A stretch of 64,000 bases of DNA from an uncultured Flavobacteriaceae bacterium (GCA_947494695.1 CANLWB010000005.1:310001-374000), one strand, 5' to 3'; positions 37,227-46,272 are shown, counted from the first letter of the stretch. Notes: generated from the letters alone by a model not told the origin. Numbers and translations: made by a program.

Positions 37227-38291
37227 TTAAATATACTGTTCTAAAACAGATTTAATCTCAGAACTGGACATTTCTGGTGTGATTAACTCCAAACTTTTGA
37301 AGTTGATATTTTTAATCTCGTCATTACGATTTGATTTAACCATTAAGATATTTTCATTCTCAGTTGGAACCAATGTTTCTTGTATAGATACCATATCCTC
37401 ATGGAGTTTCTCTCCAGGTCGTATCCCTGTAAACTTTATTTCAACATGTTTATTAACCCTCTTATAAAGAGCGACCAGTCGTTTCGCTAAATCCATTATT
37501 TTGATGGGTTCTCCCATATTAAAAGTAAACATATTGCTTTTATCATGATGAGATAATGCAATCTCCAGAATTAAAGAACATGCTGTACTTTTACTAATAA
37601 AATAGCGTGATATATTCATATCTGTAACCGTAAGGGGGCTATTGGCCTCAATCTGTTTCTTAAAAAGAGGTAAAACAGAACCATTAGAGCTCAAAATATT
37701 TCCAAAACGAGTCGTAATAAACCGGGTTCTACAGGTGTATGATAAAAGTGTTAGGTAATTTTCTGCCACACGTTTAGACATCCCCATAACGCTTATAGGT
37801 TTTACTGCCTTATCTGTTGAGATAAAAATAAATTTACTAACCTCATGCTTTACTGCTAAGTCGGCTAGTAGCTTAGTGCCCAAAATATTTAGTTCTATAG
37901 CTTTATGTGGGTGGTCTTCCATTAGAGGGACATGCTTATATGCCGCCGTATGAAAAACCAAAGTCGGCTTATATTTTTCAAAAAGATAGCGCAAAGGTTT
38001 TGGGTTTGTTATATCTAGTAAGTGAAAATTTATATGATTCGTATTTTCAAATTCTAATTCCTTTATAAGGTCGTATAGAGGGGATTCTGCAATATCAACA
38101 AGAACAAGCTCTTTATAACGACAATTAAGTAATTGTTTTGTGAGCTCACTTCCTACCGAACCTGCTGCTCCCGTAATTAAGATGACATCATTGGAAAAAT
38201 CGAAATGATTCATCAAGGGTTGCGGATTTTCTTCTGTTGGAAACAACCCGGAATCAATTAATAATTGGTCAATATAATTAGAATTCATCAT
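37227..38291 (-). CDS. Soluble nucleotide-sugar 4,6-dehydratase (CapD/FlaA1-like)
   Basis: A 354-residue SDR matching the catalytic half of the WbpM-like protein at 28932 but lacking its membrane and CoA-binding-like parts. It has 'ILITGAAGSVGSELTKQLL', 'VFHTAAYKHVPLMEDHPHKAI', 'STDKAVKPISVMGMSKRVAE' and 'FTGIRPGEKLHEDMV'. The S-M-K triad is kept. It may give the same UDP-4-keto-6-deoxy product or a 5-epimerised variant as PseB does. It is encoded downstream of a PglC-like sugar transferase on the same strand, 210 bases away. Being separate from the first dehydratase suggests redundancy or a second deoxy-sugar pathway. Confidence 0.88.
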   Translation of the reverse strand: MMNSNYIDQLLIDSGLFPTEENPQPLMNHFDFSNDVILITGAAGSVGSELTKQLLNCRYKELVLVDIAESPLYDLIKELEFENTNHINFHLLDITNPKPLRYLFEKYKPTLVFHTAAYKHVPLMEDHPHKAIELNILGTKLLADLAVKHEVSKFIFISTDKAVKPISVMGMSKRVAENYLTLLSYTCRTRFITTRFGNILSSNGSVLPLFKKQIEANSPLTVTDMNISRYFISKSTACSLILEIALSHHDKSNMFTFNMGEPIKIMDLAKRLVALYKRVNKHVEIKFTGIRPGEKLHEDMVSIQETLVPTENENILMVKSNRNDEIKNINFKSLELITPEMSSSEIKSVLEQYI

Positions 38292-38501
38292 TGATGTTTA
38301 GACTCATTTTACCTTGCGTGTACGGAGCTCATCATTTATGCAAAGTATGAATAATAAAGTGATAAGACAAATCTTCTCTTTATCTGCTAGGGTGTCCATC
38401 ATATATAGACAAATAGTGTATATGTCTTAATATTGAAAGCCTTTTTGTATTATAGGAAAAACTTAAAAGAAAAACATTATAACTTACTTTATTTTAAATC
38501 A

Positions 38502-39095
38502 TTATCTAGTGATAACTTTAATAACAGTCAATCCAATGAGCTTCAAATCGAAAAAAAAGTTGCGTCTGCTTATATATTCCTTGTTAAACTTAAGTTTGTC
38601 AGGAATAATGGTATGTATAAAGAAATTTTCTGGATCTTTTGCTGCTTTTAAAAGTTCAACCTCATTTCTATACTTTAGTGAGGCTAATCCCGTAATTCCA
38701 GGTCGTACAGCAAAAATGGCCATATCGTCTTGGGTATAAAAATTCACGTAGTGTCTTAATTCAGGGCGAGGTCCAACAAAACTCATATCTCCATTAAGGA
38801 TATTTATAAGTTGAGGAAACTCATCTATTTTATATCGTCTTAAAAAATAGCCGATTTTGGTAATTCTGTTATCATTATTCCCCAGGGTTAGTAGCCCTTT
38901 GCTTTGTGATTGTGTTCGCATGGTACGAAACTTAAAAATGTTGAAATCTATATTGTTTCTTCCAACACGTCCCTGAATGAATAAAACAGGTCCTCTCGAG
39001 TCCAATTTGATTAAAATAGCAATCAAAATTAACAGAGGGGATAAAAAAAGCAATCCAATTATAGAAAAGACAACATCGAAGCCACGTTTTAGCAT
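38502..39095 (-). CDS. Initiating sugar-phosphate transferase (PglC/WcaJ small form)
   Basis: A 197-residue bacterial sugar transferase of the monotopic phosphoglycosyl transferase family. 'MLKRGFDVVFSIIGLLFLSP' is the re-entrant membrane helix, 'GPVLFIQGRVGRNN' and 'IFKFRTMRT' follow, and 'YKIDEFPQLINIL' contains the catalytic D91-E92 dyad. 'SFVGPRPEL' is conserved. It lacks the WcaJ N-terminal membrane and CoA-binding-like domains, so it resembles PglC. It should start the repeat unit by moving a sugar-1-phosphate to undecaprenyl phosphate. Preference for a 4-amino-6-deoxy-GlcNAc derivative is inferred from the dehydratase and aminotransferase genes. Several plus-strand ORFs here are shadows. 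Confidence 0.92.
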   Translation of the reverse strand: MLKRGFDVVFSIIGLLFLSPLLILIAILIKLDSRGPVLFIQGRVGRNNIDFNIFKFRTMRTQSQSKGLLTLGNNDNRITKIGYFLRRYKIDEFPQLINILNGDMSFVGPRPELRHYVNFYTQDDMAIFAVRPGITGLASLKYRNEVELLKAAKDPENFFIHTIIPDKLKFNKEYISRRNFFFDLKLIGLTVIKVITR

Positions 39096-39102
39096 GCTAA
39101 AC

Positions 39103-39474
39103 CTATTCTATTTTAAGGTTGGTAATTGTTGCAATGCTATCGCAATTCTCAACCATGAGCACGAGTTCTTTTTCCTCAAATGTTCCATCAATCTGATAGG
39201 TACCACAGGGTTCCATTCTGGCATTACTTTTAGAGAAGTCAATGCTTCCTTTTTTTAAAAGGTAACTAATACTAACAGAATCGAGATTATTCTGAGTTAA
39301 ATTGAATTGAACCTGGCTCTCATAAACAATTTTCTTCGATCTAATATTCTTTAAAACCCTGGCATCGGGCCCATAGCTACAAGATGTTTTTTTACCACTT
39401 AAAAAGAAGGCCAAAATGATTAAACCAAGAGAGAATCCCCCTAGGTAGTAACCTACACGCTGTATAAATTTCAT
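39103..39474 (-). CDS. Conserved hypothetical membrane-anchored protein
   Basis: A 123-residue protein with one N-terminal membrane segment (about 8-26) followed by 'GKKTSCSYGPDARVLKNI', with a CSYGP motif and a later 'EPCGTY'. The remainder is a small, probably periplasmic domain. It lies between the alanine-dehydrogenase-like gene (37-base gap) and the sugar transferase gene (7-base gap), suggesting one transcript. I recall similar small proteins next to the same dehydrogenase in other Flavobacteriaceae, sometimes named DUF4258, but that name is uncertain. No function can be assigned. Confidence 0.7.
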   Translation of the reverse strand: MKFIQRVGYYLGGFSLGLIILAFFLSGKKTSCSYGPDARVLKNIRSKKIVYESQVQFNLTQNNLDSVSISYLLKKGSIDFSKSNARMEPCGTYQIDGTFEEKELVLMVENCDSIATITNLKIE

Positions 39475-39511
39475 GTCATGTCTTTAGTGAAATAAATCAA
39501 AATCAGATCGA

Positions 39512-40711
39512 TTAAAAAATAAGCAAATTAATATCACTACAATCCAGATCAAACCAATCGGCAACAGATTTACTAGTTAAAATTCCGTGGTAAAAATACA
39601 ACCCATTTTTTAATCCTTTATCAAATCTTAAAGAATTTTCTATACCGCCTTCTTCAGCAATTTTCAATAAGTAGGGTGTGAAAAAATTACTAATGGAAAC
39701 GGAAGCCGTACGGGAATATCTGGCAAGAATATTAGGCACACAATAGTGTATCACATCGTGTTTAATAAATGTAGGCCTTTTATGCGTTGTTACTTCACTG
39801 GTTTCAATACATCCCCCCATATCTATGCTTACATCAATAATTATAGCCCCTTTTTTCATAGACCGTACCATATCCTCTGAAACAATCACAGGAGCCCTGT
39901 TAGCTCCGCGAACAGCACCAATAACCACATTACAGCGCTTTAAAGCCTTTGTTAGGCTCTTTGGTGTTATGGTAGAGGTGAAAAAAGGTCTCCCCAAGTT
40001 TGTCTGTATGCGTCTTAATTTGGTTATGGAATTATCGAATACTTTAACATTCGCTCCAAGTCCGATAGAACTTCTGGCAGCAAACTCACCAACCGTACCA
40101 GCTCCTAATATTACTACTTCGATAGGCGGAACACCACTTATATTACCAAACATTAAACCATTACCATCATTGGCGTCCGATAAAAGCTCTGAAGCAATCA
40201 GTACCGAAGCCGTTCCTGCAATTTCACTCAACGATCGCACGGCCGGATAAGTACCATCCGCATCACGTATAAACTCAAATGCCAACGCCGTAATTCGTTT
40301 AGATGCTAAGGTTTCAAAATATTTTTTAGATTGCGTCTTTATCTGTAAAGCCGAAATTAATATGGTCTGCGGATTAATAAGTTTAATCTGTTCCATACTA
40401 GGAGGCTCTACTTTAAGCACCATAGGACAAGCAAATACCTTCGCCGTGTCTTTAGTTATTTCTGCGCCGGCTTCACTATATTCCCGATCACTAAAACTGG
40501 CACCTTCACCAGCTCCAGACTCAAGCAAAACCTTATGACCATTACTTACCAAAGCAAATACAGCATCTGGGGTTAAACATACCCGTTTCTCCTGAAAAGC
40601 GGTCTCCTTAGGGATTCCTATATATAATTCCCCTTTTCTTTTTAGCACTTCAAGAGTTTCTTCTTGAGGTAATAATTGTTGCTTTGTAAAAGGGGAGAGC
40701 GATTTCGACAT
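39512..40711 (-). CDS. Alanine dehydrogenase / PNT-family protein with altered active site
   Basis: A 399-residue enzyme of the alanine dehydrogenase and transhydrogenase-alpha family. 'IGIPKETAFQEKRVCLTPDA' is the N-terminal signature, 'VVILGAGTVGEFAARSSIGLGANV' the NAD-binding Rossmann motif, and 'IIIDVSIDMGGCIETSEVTTH' the conserved C-terminal block. The substrate-binding lysine appears kept (K100 in 'VLKVEPP'). The region where canonical alanine dehydrogenases have 'YLHLA' with the catalytic histidine reads 'ALQIKT', with Q123 in its place. It may therefore not be a standard alanine dehydrogenase, so I leave the symbol empty. A -7 box lies about 56 bases upstream. Confidence 0.85.
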   Translation of the reverse strand: MSKSLSPFTKQQLLPQEETLEVLKRKGELYIGIPKETAFQEKRVCLTPDAVFALVSNGHKVLLESGAGEGASFSDREYSEAGAEITKDTAKVFACPMVLKVEPPSMEQIKLINPQTILISALQIKTQSKKYFETLASKRITALAFEFIRDADGTYPAVRSLSEIAGTASVLIASELLSDANDGNGLMFGNISGVPPIEVVILGAGTVGEFAARSSIGLGANVKVFDNSITKLRRIQTNLGRPFFTSTITPKSLTKALKRCNVVIGAVRGANRAPVIVSEDMVRSMKKGAIIIDVSIDMGGCIETSEVTTHKRPTFIKHDVIHYCVPNILARYSRTASVSISNFFTPYLLKIAEEGGIENSLRFDKGLKNGLYFYHGILTSKSVADWFDLDCSDINLLIF

Positions 40712-40766
40712 GGTTAGCTGATATTAATAAAAATTTAAATTACAAATAAATTTTCTATTGTCAATA

Positions 40767-40774
40767 CAAACATA
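40767..40774 (-). promoter_or_regulatory. -7 box of the alanine-dehydrogenase-like gene
   Basis: The minus strand reads TATGTTTG, a perfect TAnnTTTG match, 56 bases upstream of the start codon. No clear -33 element is seen. The divergent receptor gene has the same octamer on the other strand. Confidence 0.45.
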
Positions 40775-40865
40775 AAATTATTATAGTTACATCTGTTTTC
40801 ATCATAAAATTTAACTTATGCATATGTAAGAAAAAATCCCTATATTATTATAGGTTTTCCCTAAA

Positions 40866-40894
40866 TTGTTTTAACATAATTATTTATATGTTTG
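40866..40894 (+). promoter_or_regulatory. Promoter of the outer-membrane receptor gene
   Basis: TTG (40866-40868) followed after 18 bases by TATGTTTG (40887-40894), a perfect -7 element, 16 bases before the ATG at 40911. Just upstream, CCTATA-TTAT-TATAGG (40839-40854) is a short hairpin or operator candidate. Confidence 0.55.
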
Positions 40895-40910
40895 CATAAT
40901 AATTCTATGT

Positions 40911-43331
40911 ATGGACAAAAGAATACTTTATTTTTTACTTTTTCTACAACCTCTAACGTTTTTTTGTCAGGAGTTTAGAGTAAATGGTTCTGTTAAAGAC
41001 AACAAGGGTACCTCCATAGCCTATGCTAATGTTGTTGTTGCCAGTCTGGGTATTTCTAAAACCATATATGGAACATCTACAGATGATAAAGGTTATTTTA
41101 TTATAGAGGGGCTCAAAGAAGGGGATTACGTTTTAAAAATTATGTTTCTCGGGTTTAAACCTTATATCACAAGAGTGGAACTACATCGAAATATCAACTT
41201 TGAAACCATTACACTCGAAGAAAATATTGAAAAACTGGACGGTATCACGGTAGTAGCAAAAAGGCCAACGGTAAAGCGCCTGGTTGATCGTACTGTTTTT
41301 AATGTTGAAAACTCAACATTATCTAATAATAATATTCTGGATGTTTTAAAACATACTCCAGGTGTTCTAGTTCATGATGGTAAGATTTCGGTTAAGCAAT
41401 CGACACCTACCGTTTATATTAATGACCGGAAAGTACATTTATCTGCCACTGAAGTTCAACAACTCCTGGAAGGAACATCTGCTAATAATGTTAAATCCAT
41501 TGAAGTGATTACTAACCCACCGGCAAGTTACGAAGCAGAGGGGGGAGCCGTTTTGAATATTGTAACCAGTAAGAATATTGCTGCGGGATATCACGGCAGT
41601 GTTTTTGGTAATTTTAAGCAGGGACAGGAGTTTCCTAAATACTCTGTTGGGACGAGTCATTTTTTTAAGACTAAAAAATTAAATACTTATGTTAATTATA
41701 ATATAAGCCCCAGAAAGGATTTTAGACATAATAATGAGTCTGTTAATTTTTTAAACGTTAATAACCAGTCGACAACAAGTTGGGAAACCGATTTTAAGAG
41801 AGTGCAAGAAACGGTAAATCAAAGCATAAATGCCAATATCGATTATGAAATAAATAAAAGTAATAGTCTTAATTTTACAACCAATATCCTTATAAAGCCC
41901 CGGAATAATACCAAAACTCAGGTCAACTCTCTAACGGAAGTTTTTGATGCTAATGGCGTACTGGATTCAACATTTTACACGTTGAACAGAAAGGTTGATG
42001 AGACCTTTAATCTGGCTTTTACGTTAGATTATACCCATAAGTTTAAAAAAGAGGGAGAGAAACTCTCTTTTAGTGGACACTATACCAACTATGACACCTC
42101 TAATTTCCAAAATGTGGATACCGATTATCGCTTTCCAGATGATCTATTGATAAGAACTAACAGGTTTCAAACGTTCTCTAGCCAGGTAATTGAATTATAT
42201 ACGGGTCAAATGGATTATGAATTACCCATAGATGATTCTTCTCAATTTGAAGCAGGGGTTAAAGTATCTAATATTGATTCAGAAAGTATCTTGGATCAAT
42301 TTAACTTTATAAACGATACAAGAGAAGAAGATTTGCAAAATTCTGATGTTTTTGACTATAACGAAACGAATTATGCAGCCTATTTAAGTTATTCTAAGGA
42401 TTGGGAGCATTGGAGTTTAAAATTAGGAGCTAGGGGAGAGTATACAGATATCACAGGACGATCTCAATTAGCCAACCAGATAAATACTAATGATTATTTT
42501 AAATTGTTTCCATCTTTTCATCTACTTCATAAGTTTAATGGCAATAATCAGGTCTATTTTAATTATAATAAACGTATTTATAGACCAAGGTATGATGAGC
42601 TAAATCCTTTTAAGTATTTTCTAAATGATAATGCTTATGTTAGTGGGGATCCAAATTTACAACCTCAGATTGACAATGTTTTTACTTTAGGGTATACTTT
42701 AAATGATACTTACACTTTTGAATTATATTATCGTATAGAAAATGATCCAACATTAGAAATTGTATTTCAGGATAATAATGAGAATATTCTAAAATATATA
42801 AACACCAATATTAATAGAAGTGTCTCTTATGGATTTGATTTTACAACTTATACAAAATTGGCTAACCATTGGAATTTATATGTATTATCTTCAATATTTT
42901 ATTATAATAACCAGTTTTTTGCTTTAGAGAGTAACAATGAATTAGTAACTAATGATAAATGGTCTCTATATAGTCAGGCTATAAATTCCTTCTCATTACT
43001 TCAGGACAGAAGTTTAACAGTAGATATATCTTATTTATATATTTCTCCTGTTGCAGATGGAGCCTCATTAATCAGTAATAGATCAAGTTTGGATGTTACT
43101 TTAAGAAAAACCTTTTGGAATAATAGAGCATCTTTAAGCATTGGAGCCATAGACCTATTTAACTCTCAGAATTTTAATCAGAAGACACAATACACGAATC
43201 AGGATATATTTTTACGCTCTCGTATTGAAAACAGGTTATTTTCTGTTGGGTTTAATTATAAACTTGGGAACTTTAAATTAGGCATTAATAAAAATGAAAT
43301 TGATTTAAGGGAAAGAGATAGATTAAACTAG
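40911..43331 (+). CDS. TonB-dependent-receptor-like outer-membrane beta-barrel protein
   Basis: An 806-residue protein. A signal peptide ends near 'PLTFFCQE'. A CarboxypepD_reg-like domain comes next ('FRVNGSVKDNKGTSIAYANV', 'DDKGYFIIEGLKEGDYVLKI'), then a plug domain ('NILDVLKHTPGVLVHDG', 'VKSIEVITNPPASYEAEGG'). The rest is alternating beta-strand of an outer-membrane barrel, of the outer membrane protein beta-barrel family common in Bacteroidota. No SusD partner is adjacent, so a polysaccharide-utilisation role is not supported. Ligand unknown. Its stop overlaps the end of the convergent membrane-protein gene by four bases. Confidence 0.88.
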   Translation: MDKRILYFLLFLQPLTFFCQEFRVNGSVKDNKGTSIAYANVVVASLGISKTIYGTSTDDKGYFIIEGLKEGDYVLKIMFLGFKPYITRVELHRNINFETITLEENIEKLDGITVVAKRPTVKRLVDRTVFNVENSTLSNNNILDVLKHTPGVLVHDGKISVKQSTPTVYINDRKVHLSATEVQQLLEGTSANNVKSIEVITNPPASYEAEGGAVLNIVTSKNIAAGYHGSVFGNFKQGQEFPKYSVGTSHFFKTKKLNTYVNYNISPRKDFRHNNESVNFLNVNNQSTTSWETDFKRVQETVNQSINANIDYEINKSNSLNFTTNILIKPRNNTKTQVNSLTEVFDANGVLDSTFYTLNRKVDETFNLAFTLDYTHKFKKEGEKLSFSGHYTNYDTSNFQNVDTDYRFPDDLLIRTNRFQTFSSQVIELYTGQMDYELPIDDSSQFEAGVKVSNIDSESILDQFNFINDTREEDLQNSDVFDYNETNYAAYLSYSKDWEHWSLKLGARGEYTDITGRSQLANQINTNDYFKLFPSFHLLHKFNGNNQVYFNYNKRIYRPRYDELNPFKYFLNDNAYVSGDPNLQPQIDNVFTLGYTLNDTYTFELYYRIENDPTLEIVFQDNNENILKYINTNINRSVSYGFDFTTYTKLANHWNLYVLSSIFYYNNQFFALESNNELVTNDKWSLYSQAINSFSLLQDRSLTVDISYLYISPVADGASLISNRSSLDVTLRKTFWNNRASLSIGAIDLFNSQNFNQKTQYTNQDIFLRSRIENRLFSVGFNYKLGNFKLGINKNEIDLRERDRLN

Positions 43332-43873
43332 AAGTACCCTTTAATTTTACCCCAAAAGTTTTTTGGAGAAAGTTTGAACTCATCTTCCAATTCTTGCATG
43401 GTTTTATTTGCATCATTAATTTTATTAAAAATTCTAGCTCGAATTAAATAAATGGTAGGAATCACAATAGCCATAACGGGTATTAAATAAATCAATTGAT
43501 TATCATCTGCAAAAGATAAATCGTCATTCAATACCACAATTATTTGATATACGTACATGGCTAATGGAACTAAAAGCGCATGAAACCACCAATGCCTACA
43601 AGTAAAAAACCATATAAATATTAAAAACAATGGAATGAGTTTGTTAGCTAAAGTCCAAGCTAAAACGAAAACACTTTCATAATATTTACTTTCATATACA
43701 AAAAAAGAAGTGTTCCATACTTTTACATGTGGAACACTTTCATACAAATTAAATAGATAAGGCGTAATAGCTATCAAAGTAGCAATTACACTACCTAAAA
43801 CTAAGTTTTTCTTGTCACTATTGACCTGATACTTTAATAAGCCTTTTTTCGATTTTTGCTGTTTGTTGTCCAT
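43328..43873 (-). CDS. Hypothetical four-segment membrane protein
   Basis: I use the ATG at 43873 ('MDNKQQKSKKGLL'); the track start at 43936 is a TTG lying inside another small gene. The 181-residue product has about four membrane segments ('LVLGSVIATLIAITPYLF', 'ESVFVLAWTLANKLIPLFLIF', 'FHALLVPLAMYVYQIIVV', 'LIYLIPVMAIVIPTIYLI') with charged ends. No family is recognised. Its 5' end overlaps the small secreted-peptide ORF by 56 bases in a different frame. Confidence 0.7.
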   Translation of the reverse strand: MDNKQQKSKKGLLKYQVNSDKKNLVLGSVIATLIAITPYLFNLYESVPHVKVWNTSFFVYESKYYESVFVLAWTLANKLIPLFLIFIWFFTCRHWWFHALLVPLAMYVYQIIVVLNDDLSFADDNQLIYLIPVMAIVIPTIYLIRARIFNKINDANKTMQELEDEFKLSPKNFWGKIKGYF

Positions 43874-43958
43874 CTTGGTTAAAAGCATCTGCAGCTTGAA
43901 CCATAAATAACATACCTCCGAAGATTGCGATTGCAATAATGTACTTTTTAGTTTTCAT
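43818..43958 (-). CDS. Small secreted or membrane-tethered peptide, overlapping gene
   Basis: This frame is too short for the ORF track. From an ATG at 43958 it encodes 46 residues starting 'MKTKKYIIAIAIFGGMLFMV' and ending '...KRLIKVSGQ'. It has a lysine-rich start, a hydrophobic core and an 'AADA' that could be a signal-peptidase site. It looks like the short secreted peptides often found in flavobacteria. The last third overlaps the next gene in another reading frame, which suggests coupled expression. Function unknown. Confidence 0.5.
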   Translation of the reverse strand: MKTKKYIIAIAIFGGMLFMVQAADAFNQDGQQTAKIEKRLIKVSGQ

Positions 43959-44158
43959 TTTAAAGGGATTTATTAATTAATATATCCCAAATGTAACTAA
44001 TGGTATATCTGAAGTTTAGCTCTAAATGTTAAAAAAATGTTAAAACAAGAGGTTTTTAGGTTTTTACAATGTGGTTTTCCCGTAAAACTTCAGAATTTCA
44101 GAGTTTTTTTGTGCTATTTATTTGGTTATTAGCTGATTCTTTGTTAGTTATTACACTT

Positions 44159-44566
44159 TTAGGTTAATCTTAAAATTCTATTGCTATTATCTAATTTTAA
44201 GTCAATTTTATCGAAGTGTCCCGATACGACAGATATAATCTTCTCAGGCCATTCAATGAGTTTCCAATTTTCAGAATCTAAATAATCTTCTATTCCAAAA
44301 TTATAAGCTTCTTCTATGTCATTAATTCTATATAAATCAAAATGATAAATTTTATCATTCTGTAGTTGATACTCATTCACAATAGAAAAGGTTGGGCTAC
44401 TTACTTCATCTTCACTACCCAAAACTTTAACTATAGCACGTATTAGTGTGGTTTTACCCACGCCCATATCACCATAAAACAATAAGGTTTTCGTTTTTGC
44501 ATTATTAACTAGCTGTCTTGCAACAGCTTCAACCTCACTTAACTCATAACAAATTTTCAATGTCAA
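44159..44566 (-). CDS. tsaE: tRNA threonylcarbamoyladenosine biosynthesis protein TsaE
   Basis: A 135-residue P-loop ATPase required for t6A modification of tRNA, working with TsaB/TsaD. It has Walker A 'FYGDMGVGKTTLIRAIV', 'VSSPTFSIVNEYQ', 'KIYHFDLYRIND' and 'WKLIEWPEKI', all standard for TsaE. The start must be a TTG (44566 or six bases further in), because no ATG is available. It lies downstream of porX on the same strand with a hairpin between them. Confidence 0.93.
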   Translation of the reverse strand: MTLKICYELSEVEAVARQLVNNAKTKTLLFYGDMGVGKTTLIRAIVKVLGSEDEVSSPTFSIVNEYQLQNDKIYHFDLYRINDIEEAYNFGIEDYLDSENWKLIEWPEKIISVVSGHFDKIDLKLDNSNRILRLT

Positions 44567-44599
44567 TAAAATTTATACACAATAATAATTATAAAATCT

Positions 44600-44628
44600 A
44601 TAAAATGCAACTAAAAAGTGCATTTTAT
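44600..44628 (-). terminator. Hairpin between porX and tsaE
   Basis: ATAAAATGCA (44600-44609) and TGCATTTTAT (44619-44628) form a perfect 10-bp stem with a nine-base loop. On the minus strand it follows the porX stop by about 25 bases and is followed by a T-rich but not pure-T stretch. It could be a weak terminator. Confidence 0.4.
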
Positions 44629-44651
44629 CGGTGTTTTTTGCTTTTAATGGA

Positions 44652-46205
44652 TTATTTAGGTGAAAAAACTAAGAAAGGGATGATCATTTCTTCCAAAGAA
44701 ACCCCGCCATGCTGATACGTATTCCTATAATAACTTACATAGTGATTATAATTATTCGGATAAGCAAAAAACAAATCACTCTTTGCAAAAATATAAGAAC
44801 TACTCATATTTATGGAAGGTAAATGTGCTTCTTTTGGATTTTTAAAGCATAAAACATCTTTATCATCATATGTTAAGCTTCTTCCGGTTTTATAACGAAG
44901 GTTTAAACTCGTATCCCTGTCTCCAATAACCTTTGAAGGATTCTTTACATTAATGGTACCATGATCTGTAGTAAGAATGAGTTTAAAACCTAAACTTTGA
45001 GCCTGCTGTATAATTTCTAAAAGTGGTGAATTTTTAAACCAGCTCAGTGTTAAAGACCGGTATGCCTTATCGTTAGAAGCTAATTCTTTTACAACCTCCA
45101 TTTCGGTCTTGGCATGGGAAAGCATATCAACGAAATTATATACAATTACCGTGAGGTCATTCGTTTTAAGAGACTTAAAATTGTCAGCCAATTTCTTACC
45201 ATTCTTTAAGTTTGTTATTTTATGGTAAGCGTATTTGAGATGCGTTAATCCCAATCGTTTCATTTGTGTATCCAGGAATTCTTCTTCATGAAGATTTTTG
45301 CCGCCATCGTCTGTATCGTTTTTCCAATATTCTGGAAACAACTTCTCCATATCACTAGGCATTAACCCAGAGAATATAGCATTACGTGCATATTGAGTGG
45401 CAGTTGGAAGGATACTAAAAAACGCATCCTCCTGAGTTTTCTTATAATAATTATTAATAACAGGTTCAAAGACTTTCCATTGATCATAGCGTAGATTATC
45501 AATCAAGACCATAACGGTGGGCTGATCCTTGCTAATCTCGGGAACAATTTTTTCTTTAAAAAGTGTATGCGACATCACTGGCGAATCTGTAGCAGGCTTA
45601 AACCAATCGGCATAATGCTTCTCTATAAACTTTCCGAATTGAATATTGGCCTCATTCTTCTGTGACTCCAATATTTCAAACATTCCTATATCTTCAATAT
45701 CTTCGAGTTGAATTTCCCAATAAATAAGTTTTAGATACAAATTAACCCATTCTTCGTAGGAATTAATCATAGACAATTCCATGGCGATTTTTCTAAACTC
45801 TTGCTGGTAATTAGAGGTTGTCTTTTCAGATACGAGCCTGGAGTTGTCCAGGTTTTTCTTCAAACTAAGCAGGATCTGGTTAGGGTTAACCGGTTTAATA
45901 AGGTAATCGGCTATCTTATTACCAATGGCCTCCTCCATAATATATTCCTCTTCACTTTTGGTAATCATAACAATGGGAAGGCCATCCTGTTTTTCCTTTA
46001 TTTCGTTTAAGGTTTCAAGTCCGGTGAGTCCTGGCATGTTTTCATCTAAGAACACAATATCGAAATTTTTCTCATCGATCACATCAATCGCTTCAGAACC
46101 GCTCCTGCATGTTGTTACATTATAATTTCGTTTTTCTAAAAAGAGAATATGGGGTTTTAATAAATCAATTTCATCATCCACCCAAAGTATTTGTATTGTA
46201 TTCAT
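44652..46205 (-). CDS. porX: PorX: response regulator with PglZ effector domain
   Basis: A 517-residue protein. The receiver domain (about 1-120) has 'ILWVDDEIDLLK', phospho-acceptor D54 in 'VFLDENMPG' and 'DYLIKPVNP'. The C-terminal two thirds are a PglZ domain of the alkaline phosphatase superfamily ('VMVLIDNLRYDQW', 'LTTDHGTINVKNP', 'YQHGGVSLEEMIIPF'). PorX regulates the type IX secretion system in Bacteroidota together with the PorY kinase. PorY is not in the window. No T9SS C-terminal sorting domain stands out in the neighbouring proteins. Confidence 0.95.
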   Translation of the reverse strand: MNTIQILWVDDEIDLLKPHILFLEKRNYNVTTCRSGSEAIDVIDEKNFDIVFLDENMPGLTGLETLNEIKEKQDGLPIVMITKSEEEYIMEEAIGNKIADYLIKPVNPNQILLSLKKNLDNSRLVSEKTTSNYQQEFRKIAMELSMINSYEEWVNLYLKLIYWEIQLEDIEDIGMFEILESQKNEANIQFGKFIEKHYADWFKPATDSPVMSHTLFKEKIVPEISKDQPTVMVLIDNLRYDQWKVFEPVINNYYKKTQEDAFFSILPTATQYARNAIFSGLMPSDMEKLFPEYWKNDTDDGGKNLHEEEFLDTQMKRLGLTHLKYAYHKITNLKNGKKLADNFKSLKTNDLTVIVYNFVDMLSHAKTEMEVVKELASNDKAYRSLTLSWFKNSPLLEIIQQAQSLGFKLILTTDHGTINVKNPSKVIGDRDTSLNLRYKTGRSLTYDDKDVLCFKNPKEAHLPSINMSSSYIFAKSDLFFAYPNNYNHYVSYYRNTYQHGGVSLEEMIIPFLVFSPK

Positions 46206-46272
46206 TCAAGTATTTTTATTATCATTAACGTAATTGTCTTCTTATAATGTCCTTAAAATAGACTCATATAAT

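Noticed and set aside
38433-38739. Two plus-strand ORFs (72 and 76 residues) at the end of the sugar transferase gene
   Set aside because: They mostly overlap the sugar transferase coding sequence in antisense and show no signal or domain.
39825-40250. 141-residue plus-strand ORF inside the alanine-dehydrogenase-like gene
   Set aside because: It is antisense to the NAD-binding domain of a conserved gene and its product has no family resemblance.
44652-46205. PglZ domain as part of a BREX phage-defence system
   Set aside because: The domain is fused to a receiver domain, the PorX architecture, and no other BREX genes are present.
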